Assembly (NCBI RefSeq): GCF_001591825.1
Contig: NZ_BCVQ01000017.1
Span: forward strand, 1-64,000
Direction of reading: 5' to 3'
Source: Rossellomorea vietnamensis NBRC 101237
GTDB taxonomy: Bacteria; Bacillota; Bacilli; Bacillales; Bacillaceae_B
Length of the DNA stretch: 64,000 bases
Within the stretch, counting starts at the first letter, position 1. Each line of letters begins with the position of its first letter. Made by a program: the position numbers and the translations under genes. The notes below the pieces were generated by a model. That model did not search any database. It saw nothing but the letters and a program-made list of their open reading frames with translations, and was not told the DNA's origin. Below are positions 24,734 to 33,647 of this stretch, piece by piece.

Positions 24734-26343
24734 AAATGGATCATTTATATCAACCGTATTCTTCTATACGAAATACCGTTTTTGCGAAGAAAGGAATGGT
24801 GGCAACTTCTCAGCCGCTAGCATCTCAGGCAGGATTGGAAATCTTACAAAACGGCGGAAATGCGATAGATGCTGCGATTGCGACTGCGGCTGCGCTGACA
24901 GTCGTTGAACCTACATCCAATGGAATTGGCGGCGATGCCTTTGCACTGGTTTGGGTAAAGGGAAAACTGCATGGTTTAAATGCAAGCGGACCTTCACCAA
25001 AAAGTATTTCCATTGAAAATGTTAAAAGGAAAGGGCATGAAGGGATGCCTGTGCACGGAGCTGTCCCTATAACCGTTCCAGGTGCCCCTTCAGCATGGGC
25101 GGAGCTCTCAAACAAATTTGGTAAGCTTCCATTAAATGAGGTGCTGGCCCCAGCGATTCGATATGCTGAAGAAGGGTATCCAATCAGTCCTGTACTAGGG
25201 AAATATTGGGGATTGACTTATGAAAAATTCAGGGAACTGTTTAAAGGTGATCAAAAATTCCAGCCCTGGTTCGATACATTTGCCCCTAATGAGAGGGCTC
25301 CTCACATTGGAGAGGTATGGTCATCACCAGGTCATGCCCGGACTCTCAGGTTGATTGCAGAGTCGAATGGAGAAAGTTTCTATAAGGGAGAGCTCGCAGA
25401 AAAGATTTCTTCCTATGTCGAGAGGTGTGGCGGTTACCTTTCCAAGGAAGATCTTTCCGCCTATAAAGCCGAATGGGTGACTCCGATATCAACCAACTAC
25501 AAAGGCTACGATGTGTGGGAGATTCCCCCTAACGGTCAAGGGCTTGTGACTTTGATGGGACTAAATATCGTGCAGGGTTTCCATTTATCAGAAAAAGACG
25601 CCGTTGATACATATCACAAACAAATCGAATCCATGAAACTTGCCTTTACCGATGGAAAAGCCTTTATCACAGAAGAAAAGGAAATGCCGGTTTCTGTGGA
25701 ACACTTGTTATCTGAAGACTATGCAAGCTCGAGGCGTGAAATGATTGAGGAAGAAGCGATCACACCAAAAGAATATCAGCCCCAAAAAGGAGGAACAGTC
25801 TACCTGGCCACTGCTGATGAGGAGGGGAATATGGTTTCCTTCATTCAAAGTAATTATATGGGGTTCGGTTCAGGTATTGTGATTCCGGGTACCGGTATTT
25901 CCATGCAGAACAGGGGGCATGACTTCTCGCTGGATGAAGAACATCCCAATGCACTCAAAGCCGGAAAGAAAACATATCATACGATCATTCCAGGATTTCT
26001 GACGAAAGGGGAAGAGGCAATCGGTCCATTCGGTGTAATGGGTGGATATATGCAGCCTCAAGGACATTTCCAAGTAGTGATGAATACGATCGATTTCCAC
26101 TTAAATCCGCAAGCTGCACTGGATGCACCGAGGTGGCAATGGGTAAAGGATAAGGAAGTAATCGTTGAACCGGATTTTCCGAATCACATTGCTCAGGCAT
26201 TAGCGCGGAGGGGGCATCATATTCAAGTGGCGACAGATTCAGGGGCTTTCGGAAGGGGTCAAATCATTTGGCGAAATCCCGTTTCAGGGGTTCTAATGGG
26301 TGGTACCGAGTCGAGAACAGATGGTTCGGTTTCAGCTTGGTGA
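24730..26343 (+). CDS. ywrD: Gamma-glutamyltransferase family Ntn-hydrolase (YwrD-like)
   Basis: The 537-residue protein is made as a precursor that self-cleaves before the catalytic Thr356 (in QKGGTVYLATAD). The Gly-rich GGNAIDAAIATAAAL (about 39-53) and SNGIGGDAFALV are family signatures. No signal peptide is visible, unlike secreted Ggt, so it should be cytoplasmic as predicted for YwrD. It likely hydrolyses or transfers gamma-glutamyl groups, for example of glutathione-like or gamma-glutamyl peptides brought in by the upstream importer (inference). ATG 24730 overlaps the ATPase stop. Confidence 0.9.
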   Translation: MKMDHLYQPYSSIRNTVFAKKGMVATSQPLASQAGLEILQNGGNAIDAAIATAAALTVVEPTSNGIGGDAFALVWVKGKLHGLNASGPSPKSISIENVKRKGHEGMPVHGAVPITVPGAPSAWAELSNKFGKLPLNEVLAPAIRYAEEGYPISPVLGKYWGLTYEKFRELFKGDQKFQPWFDTFAPNERAPHIGEVWSSPGHARTLRLIAESNGESFYKGELAEKISSYVERCGGYLSKEDLSAYKAEWVTPISTNYKGYDVWEIPPNGQGLVTLMGLNIVQGFHLSEKDAVDTYHKQIESMKLAFTDGKAFITEEKEMPVSVEHLLSEDYASSRREMIEEEAITPKEYQPQKGGTVYLATADEEGNMVSFIQSNYMGFGSGIVIPGTGISMQNRGHDFSLDEEHPNALKAGKKTYHTIIPGFLTKGEEAIGPFGVMGGYMQPQGHFQVVMNTIDFHLNPQAALDAPRWQWVKDKEVIVEPDFPNHIAQALARRGHHIQVATDSGAFGRGQIIWRNPVSGVLMGGTESRTDGSVSAW

Positions 26344-26381
26344 TGAATATTTATTGATTGAGTGGAAGAGGGGGTGGCATC

Positions 26382-26942
26382 ATGAAGCAATTGCATATAT
26401 TCCTTGCTTTTTTTCGAGTGGGAATGTTGGGATTCGGAGGGGGACCTTCCTCCATTCCTCTAGTACACAAAGAAGTGGTGGAGAAGTACAAATGGATGAA
26501 TGATGATGAATTCTCTGATGTCCTGGCGTTGGGGAATGCCCTGCCGGGACCAATCGCAACCAAGATGGCGGGGTATATCGGATTTCGGGTCGGTGGATTC
26601 CTGGGAATGATGAATGCCGTGTTAGCGACGATCATTCCCACCATTATACTGATGGTTTTACTCCTTACGGTTCTGAACACCTATAAAGACAAGAACTGGG
26701 TGCAGGGAATGGCAAGCGCAGTAGTTCCAGTAGTAGGTGTTATGCTTGGAGTATTGACGTGGGACTTTGTGAAAAAATCTCAAAAAAATATGGGGTGGAA
26801 AGTGACCATTGTTCTGTTGGCGGGAAGTATACTATTACTTTCTGTTTTAGGAGTTCACCCGGCTATCGTGATTGGAGCATTACTGGGGTTTGCCCTACTT
26901 GCCCGAAATCCGAGTAAAGAAAAGCAGGTGAAAGCATCATGA
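26382..26942 (+). CDS. ywrB: Chromate transporter, short-chain N-type half (YwrB-like)
   Basis: The 186-residue membrane protein carries a single CHR domain. The signatures FFRVGMLGFGGGPSSIPL (about 9-26) and LALGNALPGPIATKMAGYIG (about 48-67) are the chromate-transporter motifs. ATG 26382 lies behind AGAGGGGGTGGCATC. Short-chain CHR proteins work in pairs, and the second half overlaps by 4 nt. The B. subtilis ywrB-ywrA pair (also called chr3N/chr3C) gives chromate resistance when both are expressed. Confidence 0.92.
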   Translation: MKQLHIFLAFFRVGMLGFGGGPSSIPLVHKEVVEKYKWMNDDEFSDVLALGNALPGPIATKMAGYIGFRVGGFLGMMNAVLATIIPTIILMVLLLTVLNTYKDKNWVQGMASAVVPVVGVMLGVLTWDFVKKSQKNMGWKVTIVLLAGSILLLSVLGVHPAIVIGALLGFALLARNPSKEKQVKAS

Positions 26943-27472
26943 TATATATCCATATTTTCTTAGCTTTTTTTATTCCCGGGATACTGGGGTATGGAGGGGG
27001 ACCAGCCTCCATTCCACTTGTGGAAAATGAGGTAGTCGATCGCTATGAATGGCTGACTGTTAACGAATTCAGTGAAGTCCTTGCGCTTGGAAATGCGCTG
27101 CCTGGACCTATAGCCACTAAAATGGCAGGTTATATAGGTTATCAACAGGGGGGGATTCTTGGCGCAGGTATAGGGGTGTTTGCGACTGTTGCCCCGTCCT
27201 TGATATTGATGATCATGCTTCTTGGATTATTAATGAAATACAAGGATTCACCAAAGGTAAAGCGGATGACAAGTTTGGTTCGGCCAACCATCGCCGTTTT
27301 GTTAGGGATCATGACGATTGGATTTTTTATGAATGCATATGAGGGGATCGGAATTGTGCAAACCGGGTTGATTGCAGTCTGCAGCTATGTCCTGCTTCAG
27401 AAAATGAAAGTGAGTCCCGCTTACGTAATTGGAGGAGCTTTACTATACGGAGCATGCTTTTTGGGTGTTTAA
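26939..27472 (+). CDS. ywrA: Chromate transporter, short-chain C-type half (YwrA-like)
   Basis: The 177-residue membrane protein is a CHR domain homologous to its upstream partner (FFIPGILGYGGGPASIPL; LALGNALPGPIATKMAGYIG) but expected to sit in the membrane with opposite orientation. ATGA overlap with the first half indicates coupled synthesis. It is the last gene of the operon; a bidirectional terminator follows. Confidence 0.92.
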   Translation: MIYIHIFLAFFIPGILGYGGGPASIPLVENEVVDRYEWLTVNEFSEVLALGNALPGPIATKMAGYIGYQQGGILGAGIGVFATVAPSLILMIMLLGLLMKYKDSPKVKRMTSLVRPTIAVLLGIMTIGFFMNAYEGIGIVQTGLIAVCSYVLLQKMKVSPAYVIGGALLYGACFLGV

Positions 27473-27540
27473 ACTTACCCAACCCTAAAAGTCGGTCGAT
27501 TAAGAGTAATAAAAATGCTCGTGAAATTTAAAAAGTAAAA

Positions 27541-27582
27541 AGAAAAAACAAGCCCAAGATAGACTTGTGGCTTGTTTTTTCT
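27541..27582. terminator. Bidirectional terminator between ywrA and the symporter gene
   Basis: AGAAAAAACAAGCC (27541-27554) is exactly complementary to 27569-27582. The A and T tracts let it act on both strands for the two converging genes. Confidence 0.92.
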
Positions 27583-27584
27583 TA

Positions 27585-28817
27585 TTAGACCAAGGATGTG
27601 TCCTCCACATCCTTCTCCGTTCTATCAATAATCGACGTACCAACCAAATCCCCCGTCACATTCAGGGCCGTACATCCCATGCCGACAAGGGCATCAATCG
27701 CCGTCAGGAGTGCAACGGTCTCCATCGGCAGGCCAAGCTGAGCAAAAACGGTGGCAATCATGATGATTCCAGCTCCAGGGACGCCTGCTGTTCCGATGGA
27801 AGCCAATGTTCCTACGAGGACAATGACCATCATATCGGTCAGACTCAATGGATCACCGACGACATTGGCAGCAAACACTGCAGATACGGCAATCCGAATC
27901 GCAGCTCCATCCATATTGATGGTGGCGCCGAGGGGCAGGCTGAAGCCGTATAAACTTTTTGGCAATCCGAGGTTTTTTGCTGCATTCAATGTTAATGGCA
28001 GAGTGCCGGAGCTGCTTTGGGTTACAAAGGCTGTAACCATTGGTGTACGTGCTTGAGCAAAGAACTTGCCGGGACTGATTTTGAATCCAACCAGAGCAAT
28101 CATATAGATAGCTAATTGGACGAACAAAGCAATATAAAGAACGAGAATCATATTCCCTAATGATACTAATGTGTCGAGTCCCTGATTCCCGACCGTATTT
28201 GCCATGATCGCAAAGATTCCGATGGGAACGTATTGAAGGACCACCTTCATAATCGAGAGGGTGGCTTCGTTCAAGCCATTTACGACTTTGTACACATGTT
28301 CACCGAGTTCGTGGTATTCCGCTGAAGACCTTAAATATGAAATGGCAATACCAAATACGATCGCTGTAAAGATGATGCCGAGGAGATTCATATCTGTGAA
28401 TGCCGTGACGATATTATCAGGAATGATATTCAGAAGGACACTGGTGACCCCTGGATTTTCCGGTACCTTGAATTTTTCTGTTGTATCAAGGGTCATCCCT
28501 GTGCCGGGATTAAAGATGCTGGCAACGGCAATTCCGACGATGATGGCCAAAGCTGATGAGAATAAGTAGTATAAAAACGTTTTTCCTCCCATTCTTCCAA
28601 GTTTGTTAACACTGGCCTGGTTCACACCGACCATCAAGGTAAATAAAATGAGGGGAATGATGAGAAACTTAAGCAGGCGAATTAAAATATCGCCAAGTGG
28701 TGAAAGGACAGATGCATCCTTACCGAATATCACACCGACGACAATTCCAAGTACGAGAGCCACGGTTATTTTCATGATAAGGGATGTATTGAGATAACCT
28801 CTCCAAAGAGATTTCAT
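27585..28817 (-). CDS. Dicarboxylate/amino acid:cation symporter (DAACS family)
   Basis: The 410-residue integral membrane protein belongs to the GltP/DctA/SstT-like family. Eight membrane segments and two hairpin loops are expected. The serine-rich hairpin VTQSSSGTLPLTLN (about 274-287) and NMDGAAIRIAVSAVF (about 312-326) are the substrate- and sodium-binding motifs. On the minus strand ATG 28817 follows AAGGAGGCGTCAACCA. A start 13 codons upstream lacks such a site. Substrates could be glutamate, aspartate or C4-dicarboxylates; sequence alone does not decide. Confidence 0.9.
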   Translation of the reverse strand: MKSLWRGYLNTSLIMKITVALVLGIVVGVIFGKDASVLSPLGDILIRLLKFLIIPLILFTLMVGVNQASVNKLGRMGGKTFLYYLFSSALAIIVGIAVASIFNPGTGMTLDTTEKFKVPENPGVTSVLLNIIPDNIVTAFTDMNLLGIIFTAIVFGIAISYLRSSAEYHELGEHVYKVVNGLNEATLSIMKVVLQYVPIGIFAIMANTVGNQGLDTLVSLGNMILVLYIALFVQLAIYMIALVGFKISPGKFFAQARTPMVTAFVTQSSSGTLPLTLNAAKNLGLPKSLYGFSLPLGATINMDGAAIRIAVSAVFAANVVGDPLSLTDMMVIVLVGTLASIGTAGVPGAGIIMIATVFAQLGLPMETVALLTAIDALVGMGCTALNVTGDLVGTSIIDRTEKDVEDTSLV

Positions 28818-29009
28818 TGGTTGACGCCTCCTTATAGTAATAGTAGATTTCCCCAAAAGTCTTAAATATAAAATGCATATATATCTGATTGGTTTAATGA
28901 GGATTCAGTCTCATAAGATACAACAGATCATTTGAACTGTCAAAATTTGTGCCTGCAGTGGGAAGCATCAGAAGAGAGGTGGCTTCTGATAAATGAGGAA
29001 AGAACGAAC

Positions 29010-29040
29010 AAAAAGGAGCTGCCAAACAGGCAGCTCCTTA
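29010..29040 (-). terminator. Intrinsic terminator of the DUF1206 gene
   Basis: GGAGCTGCC and GGCAGCTCC form a perfect 9-bp stem with a 5-nt loop. On the minus strand it ends in TTTTT. Confidence 0.88.
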
Positions 29041-29046
29041 TAAATC

Positions 29047-29910
29047 TTAATAAATCGTCATATGACGGTTCTTCCCTTTTAAAATCTGGAAGACACCATA
29101 TAAAAATAATCCTACTGCAACGATTCCGAGAAGCCATTGTCCGAAAGGCTGCTGAGCGAGTTTAGATAACGCGCCGTCAAGTCCCTTCGTCTTATCCGGG
29201 TCCGCCGTGATGGCCGTCTGGATAAAGAAGTATCCGATCAGCAGGAAGACGATTCCACGTGAGTACAATCCAAGTTTTCCCGTTTTTCGTCCAAGTTCCC
29301 ATTCTTTTTCCGTCATTTCATGGCGTTTGAATTTGTCGGTGTATTTTTCCGTATAAGCTTTATGAATTTCATATAGTGCGAATCCAATGATGATGAGTCC
29401 GACAATCCCGACGATCCATTGACCGAAAGGCTGTGCCAATAATTTAGCTGAAAGGGTCTGTTTGGAACCGGATCCGGATCCGGAGCTTTTGGCGTGCATG
29501 GCGATGGCAATTGCGTTATAAGTTAAGGAACCATAGGCGATCCCGCTGATTAGATTGGCCAGTCTTCTGAACATGGACTTACCGCCATTTTTTACATGCT
29601 CAGGATCTTTGATCACTTGAATGAGCCGCCAAAGGACGATTCCGATCAAGCCCACCCCAAGTATCCAGAGAAGGACTTCCCCGAACGGCTTGCTGGCGAC
29701 AGCTGTAAAGGCACCGCTTGAGTCTGATGTGCTTCCTCCTATCCCGAGTGCGGCCATGATGGATAATGCCCCGATGAGCATATAGACGATCCCTCTGGAG
29801 ATATAACCAATTCGTGCAAATCCCTTGATCCAGGGCTTTATGTCATTAGATGAAGCGGATGAACTTTCATTGCTTTCCGTAGATGAAGTAATGGATGAAA
29901 TCCCTGCCAT
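29047..29910 (-). CDS. DUF1206 integral membrane protein (three internal repeats)
   Basis: The 287-residue protein consists of three homologous units of about 80 residues. Each has two membrane helices, with the recurring motif (Q/K)PFG(Q/E)W(L/I) near residues 75, 163 and 253 ahead of the second helix. The N-terminus is Ser-rich and the loops are Gly/Ser-rich. This is the DUF1206 architecture, whose function is unknown. The ATG on the minus strand lies behind AGAAAGGAAGAAACGTTT. It is a single-gene unit with its own terminator. Confidence 0.88.
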   Translation of the reverse strand: MAGISSITSSTESNESSSASSNDIKPWIKGFARIGYISRGIVYMLIGALSIMAALGIGGSTSDSSGAFTAVASKPFGEVLLWILGVGLIGIVLWRLIQVIKDPEHVKNGGKSMFRRLANLISGIAYGSLTYNAIAIAMHAKSSGSGSGSKQTLSAKLLAQPFGQWIVGIVGLIIIGFALYEIHKAYTEKYTDKFKRHEMTEKEWELGRKTGKLGLYSRGIVFLLIGYFFIQTAITADPDKTKGLDGALSKLAQQPFGQWLLGIVAVGLFLYGVFQILKGKNRHMTIY

Positions 29911-30097
29911 AAACGTTTCTTCCTTTCTGATTCAAATTTCGTATGACTTATGTATGCTATTCCCTCGATAACGAAAGAACAAACCTATTTAACGAACAGT
30001 AAATGTTGGATGAATGAAGATAATTTTACCTGTTTTTCCGGTCAGGATTTTTTGCAAAAAACCTATTTACAACCCCTGTGGAGAGGAGTAATATATC

Positions 30098-30251
30098 TAT
30101 CATCAAATGAATATTCTTTATCGCTTAATTCAATTATTGAAGCGGGGGACCCACTAGTTTCAGGGGTGAATCCTTTCTATTGAAAGGTAGGGCTACTTCC
30201 ATGACCCGAATCCGTCAGCTAACTCCGTAAGCGTATTGGGAGAGGATGATA
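30098..30251 (+). promoter_or_regulatory. Cyclic di-AMP riboswitch (ydaO/yuaA type)
   Basis: P1 pairs TATCATC (30098-30104) with GATGATA (30245-30251). The interior holds the conserved blocks of the ydaO class: CGCTT/AAGCG with GGGGGACCCA, GGGGTGAATCC, AGGGCT, CCGAATCCGTCAGCTAACTC, CGTAAGCG and GGGAGAGGATG. A terminator follows 20 nt downstream, as expected for an OFF switch: high c-di-AMP ends transcription of the potassium importer genes. The upstream sequence (29911-30097) is AT-rich and should hold the promoter. Confidence 0.95.
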
Positions 30252-30270
30252 CTTGTGATCTGTAATGAAT

Positions 30271-30301
30271 GACCACAGGCTTAGTTCCTGGTGGTCTTTT
30301 T
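30271..30301 (+). terminator. c-di-AMP riboswitch terminator
   Basis: GACCAC pairs with GTGGTC and an inner AGG with CCT (one bulge), followed by TTTTT. Confidence 0.82.
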
Positions 30302-30374
30302 GCGTTGTTTAACATGGTAGTAAAGTCAGGCAGTAATTGGTTAAGCTATAAAAAAGGTTTTGGAGGATTTCATC

Positions 30375-31031
30375 ATGAAAAAGCAGTTTGCCGTTATTGG
30401 ATTAGGGAGATTTGGAGGGAATTTGGTTCAGGAACTGGCTGATCTGGATGTGGAAGTGCTCGCTATCGATATTCATCATGATGTGGTACAGCACTACATC
30501 GACATCGCCACCCACGCGGTGCAGGCCAATGCCATGGATGAGTCGGTTTTGAAATCACTTGGTTTAAGGAACTTCGATCACGTGATCGTATCCTTCGGAG
30601 ATAATATCGAAGCAAGTATCCTCACTACGCTCCTTCTCAAGGAATTGGGGGTCAAGGAAGTGTGGGTGAAAGCATCGAATTCCTACCATCAGAAGGTGCT
30701 CGACCGGATCGGTGCGGATAAGGTCATTCATCCGGAGCGTGACATGGCAAGAAGGATCGCCCACCATATCACGTCTGAAAAGATCATCGATTACATCGAG
30801 CTGTCGAAAGAGCACAGCATCGTAGAGGTCTATGCTTCCAAGAAGGTAGCCAATAAAACGTTGAATGAGCTCGATGTCCGTGCGAAATTCGGCTGTAATA
30901 TCATCGCCATCCATCGGGGGGAAGAAGTCATTGTCTCTCCTTCTGCCGACGAGGTGGTTGAAATAGAGGATCTTCTGATCGTTATAGGACACAACCGGGA
31001 TATCAATCGATTTGAAAAAGAAGGTGTATAA
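30375..31031 (+). CDS. ktrA: Ktr potassium uptake system regulatory subunit
   Basis: The 218-residue RCK (regulator of conductance of K+) protein has a Rossmann fold with GLGRFGGNL near residue 9 binding ATP/ADP, and a C-terminal RCK_C/TrkA_C domain (about 135-218). In known systems an octameric ring gates the membrane channel KtrB, and the RCK_C domain itself can bind c-di-AMP. ATG 30375 follows TTTGGAGGATTTCATC. It lies 2 nt before ktrB. Confidence 0.94.
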   Translation: MKKQFAVIGLGRFGGNLVQELADLDVEVLAIDIHHDVVQHYIDIATHAVQANAMDESVLKSLGLRNFDHVIVSFGDNIEASILTTLLLKELGVKEVWVKASNSYHQKVLDRIGADKVIHPERDMARRIAHHITSEKIIDYIELSKEHSIVEVYASKKVANKTLNELDVRAKFGCNIIAIHRGEEVIVSPSADEVVEIEDLLIVIGHNRDINRFEKEGV

Positions 31032-31033
31032 AG

Positions 31034-32356
31034 ATGAAGCAAAAGGTCATCCGGTTAAGTCCGCCGCAACTTCTTGTTGTGACCTTTCTATTTTTCATCA
31101 TACTGGGAATGGGGCTCTTAAAGCTTCCTTTTGCCACCACTGAACAGATCTCATGGCTCGACGCATTGTTTACGACCACGTCCGCCATGACGGTGACGGG
31201 GCTTGCCGTGGTTGATACGGGAGGGGCTTTCACTCTGTTCGGGGAAGTGGTCGTCATGAGCCTGATCCAGATCGGAGGGCTCGGAATCATGTCCTTCGCG
31301 GTCTTGATCTTCATGATGCTTGGTAAGAAAATCGGATTCAAAGAACGGTTACTCCTTCAACAGGCACTGAATCAGACTTCCGTAGGCGGCGTCATAAAGC
31401 TTGTGAAATATTTATTTATTTTTTCCTTTATCGTTGAGGGTTTTGCCGTTCTATTATTAGCGACGGAATGGGTACCGGAGTTTGGATGGAAACGGGGCTT
31501 GTATGTCAGCATCTTTCATTCTATATCTGCGTTTAACAATGCCGGTTTTTCCTTGTTTTCCGACAGTTTGATGGGATATGTGGGAAGTCCGATCATTAAT
31601 TTGACCATTTCATTTCTATTTATACTGGGGGGGATCGGGTTCACGGTTCTGGTTGATCTGTGGAAATCCAAAACGATCCGTCAATTATCCCTACACACAA
31701 AAATCATGGTCATTGGAACCTTCCTGATCAATGTCATCGCCTTCATGATGATATTCGTGCTGGAATTCAATAACCCGAACACCCTGGCTCAGCTGCCGCT
31801 TTCCGATAAGATATTCGCTTCCTACTTTCAAGCGGTCACCCCCCGTACAGCGGGATTCAACTCCCTTGATTACGGAAGCATGGAGCGTTCCACGCTGCTC
31901 TTTACGATTTTATTAATGTTTATTGGAGCTGGCAGTGCCTCCACAGGCGGTGGGATCAAGCTCACAACCTTTGTGGTCATTTCACTGAGTATGATTGCCT
32001 TTTTAAAAGAAAAAAAAGAAATCCGGATTTTCAGGCGTACAATTGATCAAACACATATTTTCAAAGCATTGGCTCTTTCCATGATCAGCGTGCTGCTGGT
32101 GTTCACCGCGCTTTTCTTCCTGGAAATGACGGAGCATGATGTTTCGTTCCTGTCCATTGTGTTTGAAGTAGTGTCTGCCTTCGGTACGGTGGGCTTGTCC
32201 ATGGGGATTACGGGTTCCCTTTCTGCGATTGGAAAGTGGATCATCATCGTTGTGATGTTCGCAGGTAAACTCGGACCCCTTACACTTGCGTTCTCCCTGT
32301 CACGACCTGACAAAGAAAAAATCCGCTATCCGAAAGAAGATATCTTAACAGGTTAA
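31034..32356 (+). CDS. ktrB: Ktr potassium uptake system membrane subunit
   Basis: The 440-residue Trk/Ktr/HKT superfamily channel is built of four M1-P-M2 repeats. Selectivity-filter sequences are visible: TVTGL (about residue 53), NNAGFS (about 170), TAGFN (about 273) and TVGLS (about 386). It should translocate K+ with sodium dependence under KtrA control. The c-di-AMP riboswitch upstream ties expression to potassium and osmotic status. Confidence 0.95.
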   Translation: MKQKVIRLSPPQLLVVTFLFFIILGMGLLKLPFATTEQISWLDALFTTTSAMTVTGLAVVDTGGAFTLFGEVVVMSLIQIGGLGIMSFAVLIFMMLGKKIGFKERLLLQQALNQTSVGGVIKLVKYLFIFSFIVEGFAVLLLATEWVPEFGWKRGLYVSIFHSISAFNNAGFSLFSDSLMGYVGSPIINLTISFLFILGGIGFTVLVDLWKSKTIRQLSLHTKIMVIGTFLINVIAFMMIFVLEFNNPNTLAQLPLSDKIFASYFQAVTPRTAGFNSLDYGSMERSTLLFTILLMFIGAGSASTGGGIKLTTFVVISLSMIAFLKEKKEIRIFRRTIDQTHIFKALALSMISVLLVFTALFFLEMTEHDVSFLSIVFEVVSAFGTVGLSMGITGSLSAIGKWIIIVVMFAGKLGPLTLAFSLSRPDKEKIRYPKEDILTG

Positions 32357-32364
32357 AAGGAATA

Positions 32365-32419
32365 AAATCGGCTTGTCCGTTTTACCATTATTGGGTGAAG
32401 CGGGGAAGTCGATTTTTTT
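32365..32419 (+). terminator. Intrinsic terminator of ktrAB
   Basis: AAATCGGCTTGTCCG pairs with CGGGGAAGTCGATTT (a few mismatches or wobbles) and is followed by a T tract. Confidence 0.75.
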
Positions 32420-32502
32420 ATAAAACCAGCAAGAATTCATCCATGACCACGAATGAGGCTAAAAACCATCTTATTAAGCGTTTTCATCATGAGTTACTGA
32501 TA

Positions 32503-32531
32503 TTGACGAAAGCGTTGCACGGGATTATACT
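32503..32531 (+). promoter_or_regulatory. Sigma-A promoter of serC-serA
   Basis: TTGACG (32503-32508), 17 nt, TATACT (32526-32531). Transcription should start near 32538, less than 30 nt before the serC start. That excludes the upstream part of the open reading frame. Confidence 0.8.
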
Positions 32532-32565
32532 GTTGAAAAATTCTGAACTTTTGGTGGTGCTGTTG

Positions 32566-33645
32566 TTGAAGCGTGTGTATAATTTTTCTGCTGGTCCTGC
32601 TGTGTTGCCTGAGCCCGTGTTGAAGAAGGTTCAAGATGAGTTATTGAATTATCGGGAAACGGGCATGTCCGTGATGGAATTGAGTCATCGGTCGGCCCCT
32701 TTCCAAAATATAATAGAAGAAGCACAAGGCTTACTCCGTGAACTGCTTTCGATTCCTGATGATTATAGAGTGGTCTTCATGCAGGGGGGAGCGTCCCTTC
32801 AGTTCTCCATGATCCCTCTTAATCTTCTCGGTGAAGGAGAGGGAGCGGATTACATCGTGACAGGAAGCTGGTCGAAGAAAGCCGTTAAAGAGGCGGAGAA
32901 AGTCGGGGATATCCGAACGCTGTCTCTCGCAGAACCCTTTGAGATCCCGGCCTATACGCCAGAAGATTTCTCACCGGATTCAAGTTACGTACATATCACA
33001 TCGAATAATACAATCGAAGGGACCCGATTTCATGACTATCCTGATACAGGGCGAGTTCCCCTTATAGCCGATATGTCATCCCACATCCTGTCTGAAAAAA
33101 TAGATGTTTCCTCTTTCGGGCTCATTTATGCCGGTGCCCAGAAGAACCTGGGCCCATCCGGTGTGACCGTGGCCATCATTCGCGACAGTCTGATCGGGAA
33201 GGCATCTGATACTTGTCCGACCATGCTGAACTACGAAACATATGTGAAGCATGATTCTCTCTTCAATACGCCACCGACCTTTTCCATCTATGTCCTGAAA
33301 CTTGTGTTGGAATGGGTGAAAGAGAACGGGGGAGTGGAAGGGATGCAGGAGCATAATGAGAGGAAAGCTGCCCTTCTTTACAACTGTATTGATGAATCAT
33401 CATTATTTCACAATCCCGTACCTGAGAAAAATCGTTCCTTGATGAACATTCCTTTTACGACAGGCAATGAAGAGCTGGACGCGGATTTTTTAAAGGGAGC
33501 CAAGGCGGAGGGGTTTGAATTTTTAAAAGGTCACCGATCCGTTGGCGGGATGAGGGCGAGTCTTTACAATGCCATGCCACTTGAAGGAGTGAAGTCGCTG
33601 GTCGATTTCATGAAAAAATTTGAATCTGATCGAGGAGGATGTTGA
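32566..33645 (+). CDS. serC: Phosphoserine aminotransferase
   Basis: A 359-residue class V PLP aminotransferase catalysing 3-phosphohydroxypyruvate plus glutamate to phosphoserine. The N-terminus VYNFSAGPAVLPEPVL is the SerC signature, and the PLP lysine is Lys193 in GAQKNLGPSG. TPPTFSIY (near 242) and GHRSVGGMRASLYNA close to the end are substrate-binding motifs. The start is TTG 32566; the frame is open to 32395, but the promoter at 32503-32531 rules that out. The ribosome site (GGTGGTG) is weak. Confidence 0.93.
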   Translation: MKRVYNFSAGPAVLPEPVLKKVQDELLNYRETGMSVMELSHRSAPFQNIIEEAQGLLRELLSIPDDYRVVFMQGGASLQFSMIPLNLLGEGEGADYIVTGSWSKKAVKEAEKVGDIRTLSLAEPFEIPAYTPEDFSPDSSYVHITSNNTIEGTRFHDYPDTGRVPLIADMSSHILSEKIDVSSFGLIYAGAQKNLGPSGVTVAIIRDSLIGKASDTCPTMLNYETYVKHDSLFNTPPTFSIYVLKLVLEWVKENGGVEGMQEHNERKAALLYNCIDESSLFHNPVPEKNRSLMNIPFTTGNEELDADFLKGAKAEGFEFLKGHRSVGGMRASLYNAMPLEGVKSLVDFMKKFESDRGGC

Positions 33646-33647
33646 GA

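Noticed and set aside
27751-28797. Several + strand open frames opposite the symporter gene
   Set aside because: They are mirror frames of a well-supported minus-strand membrane protein and lack ribosome sites.
32395-32565. 57-residue N-terminal extension of serC
   Set aside because: A strong promoter lies inside this stretch, the sequence includes the ktrB terminator, and SerC proteins begin at the chosen TTG.
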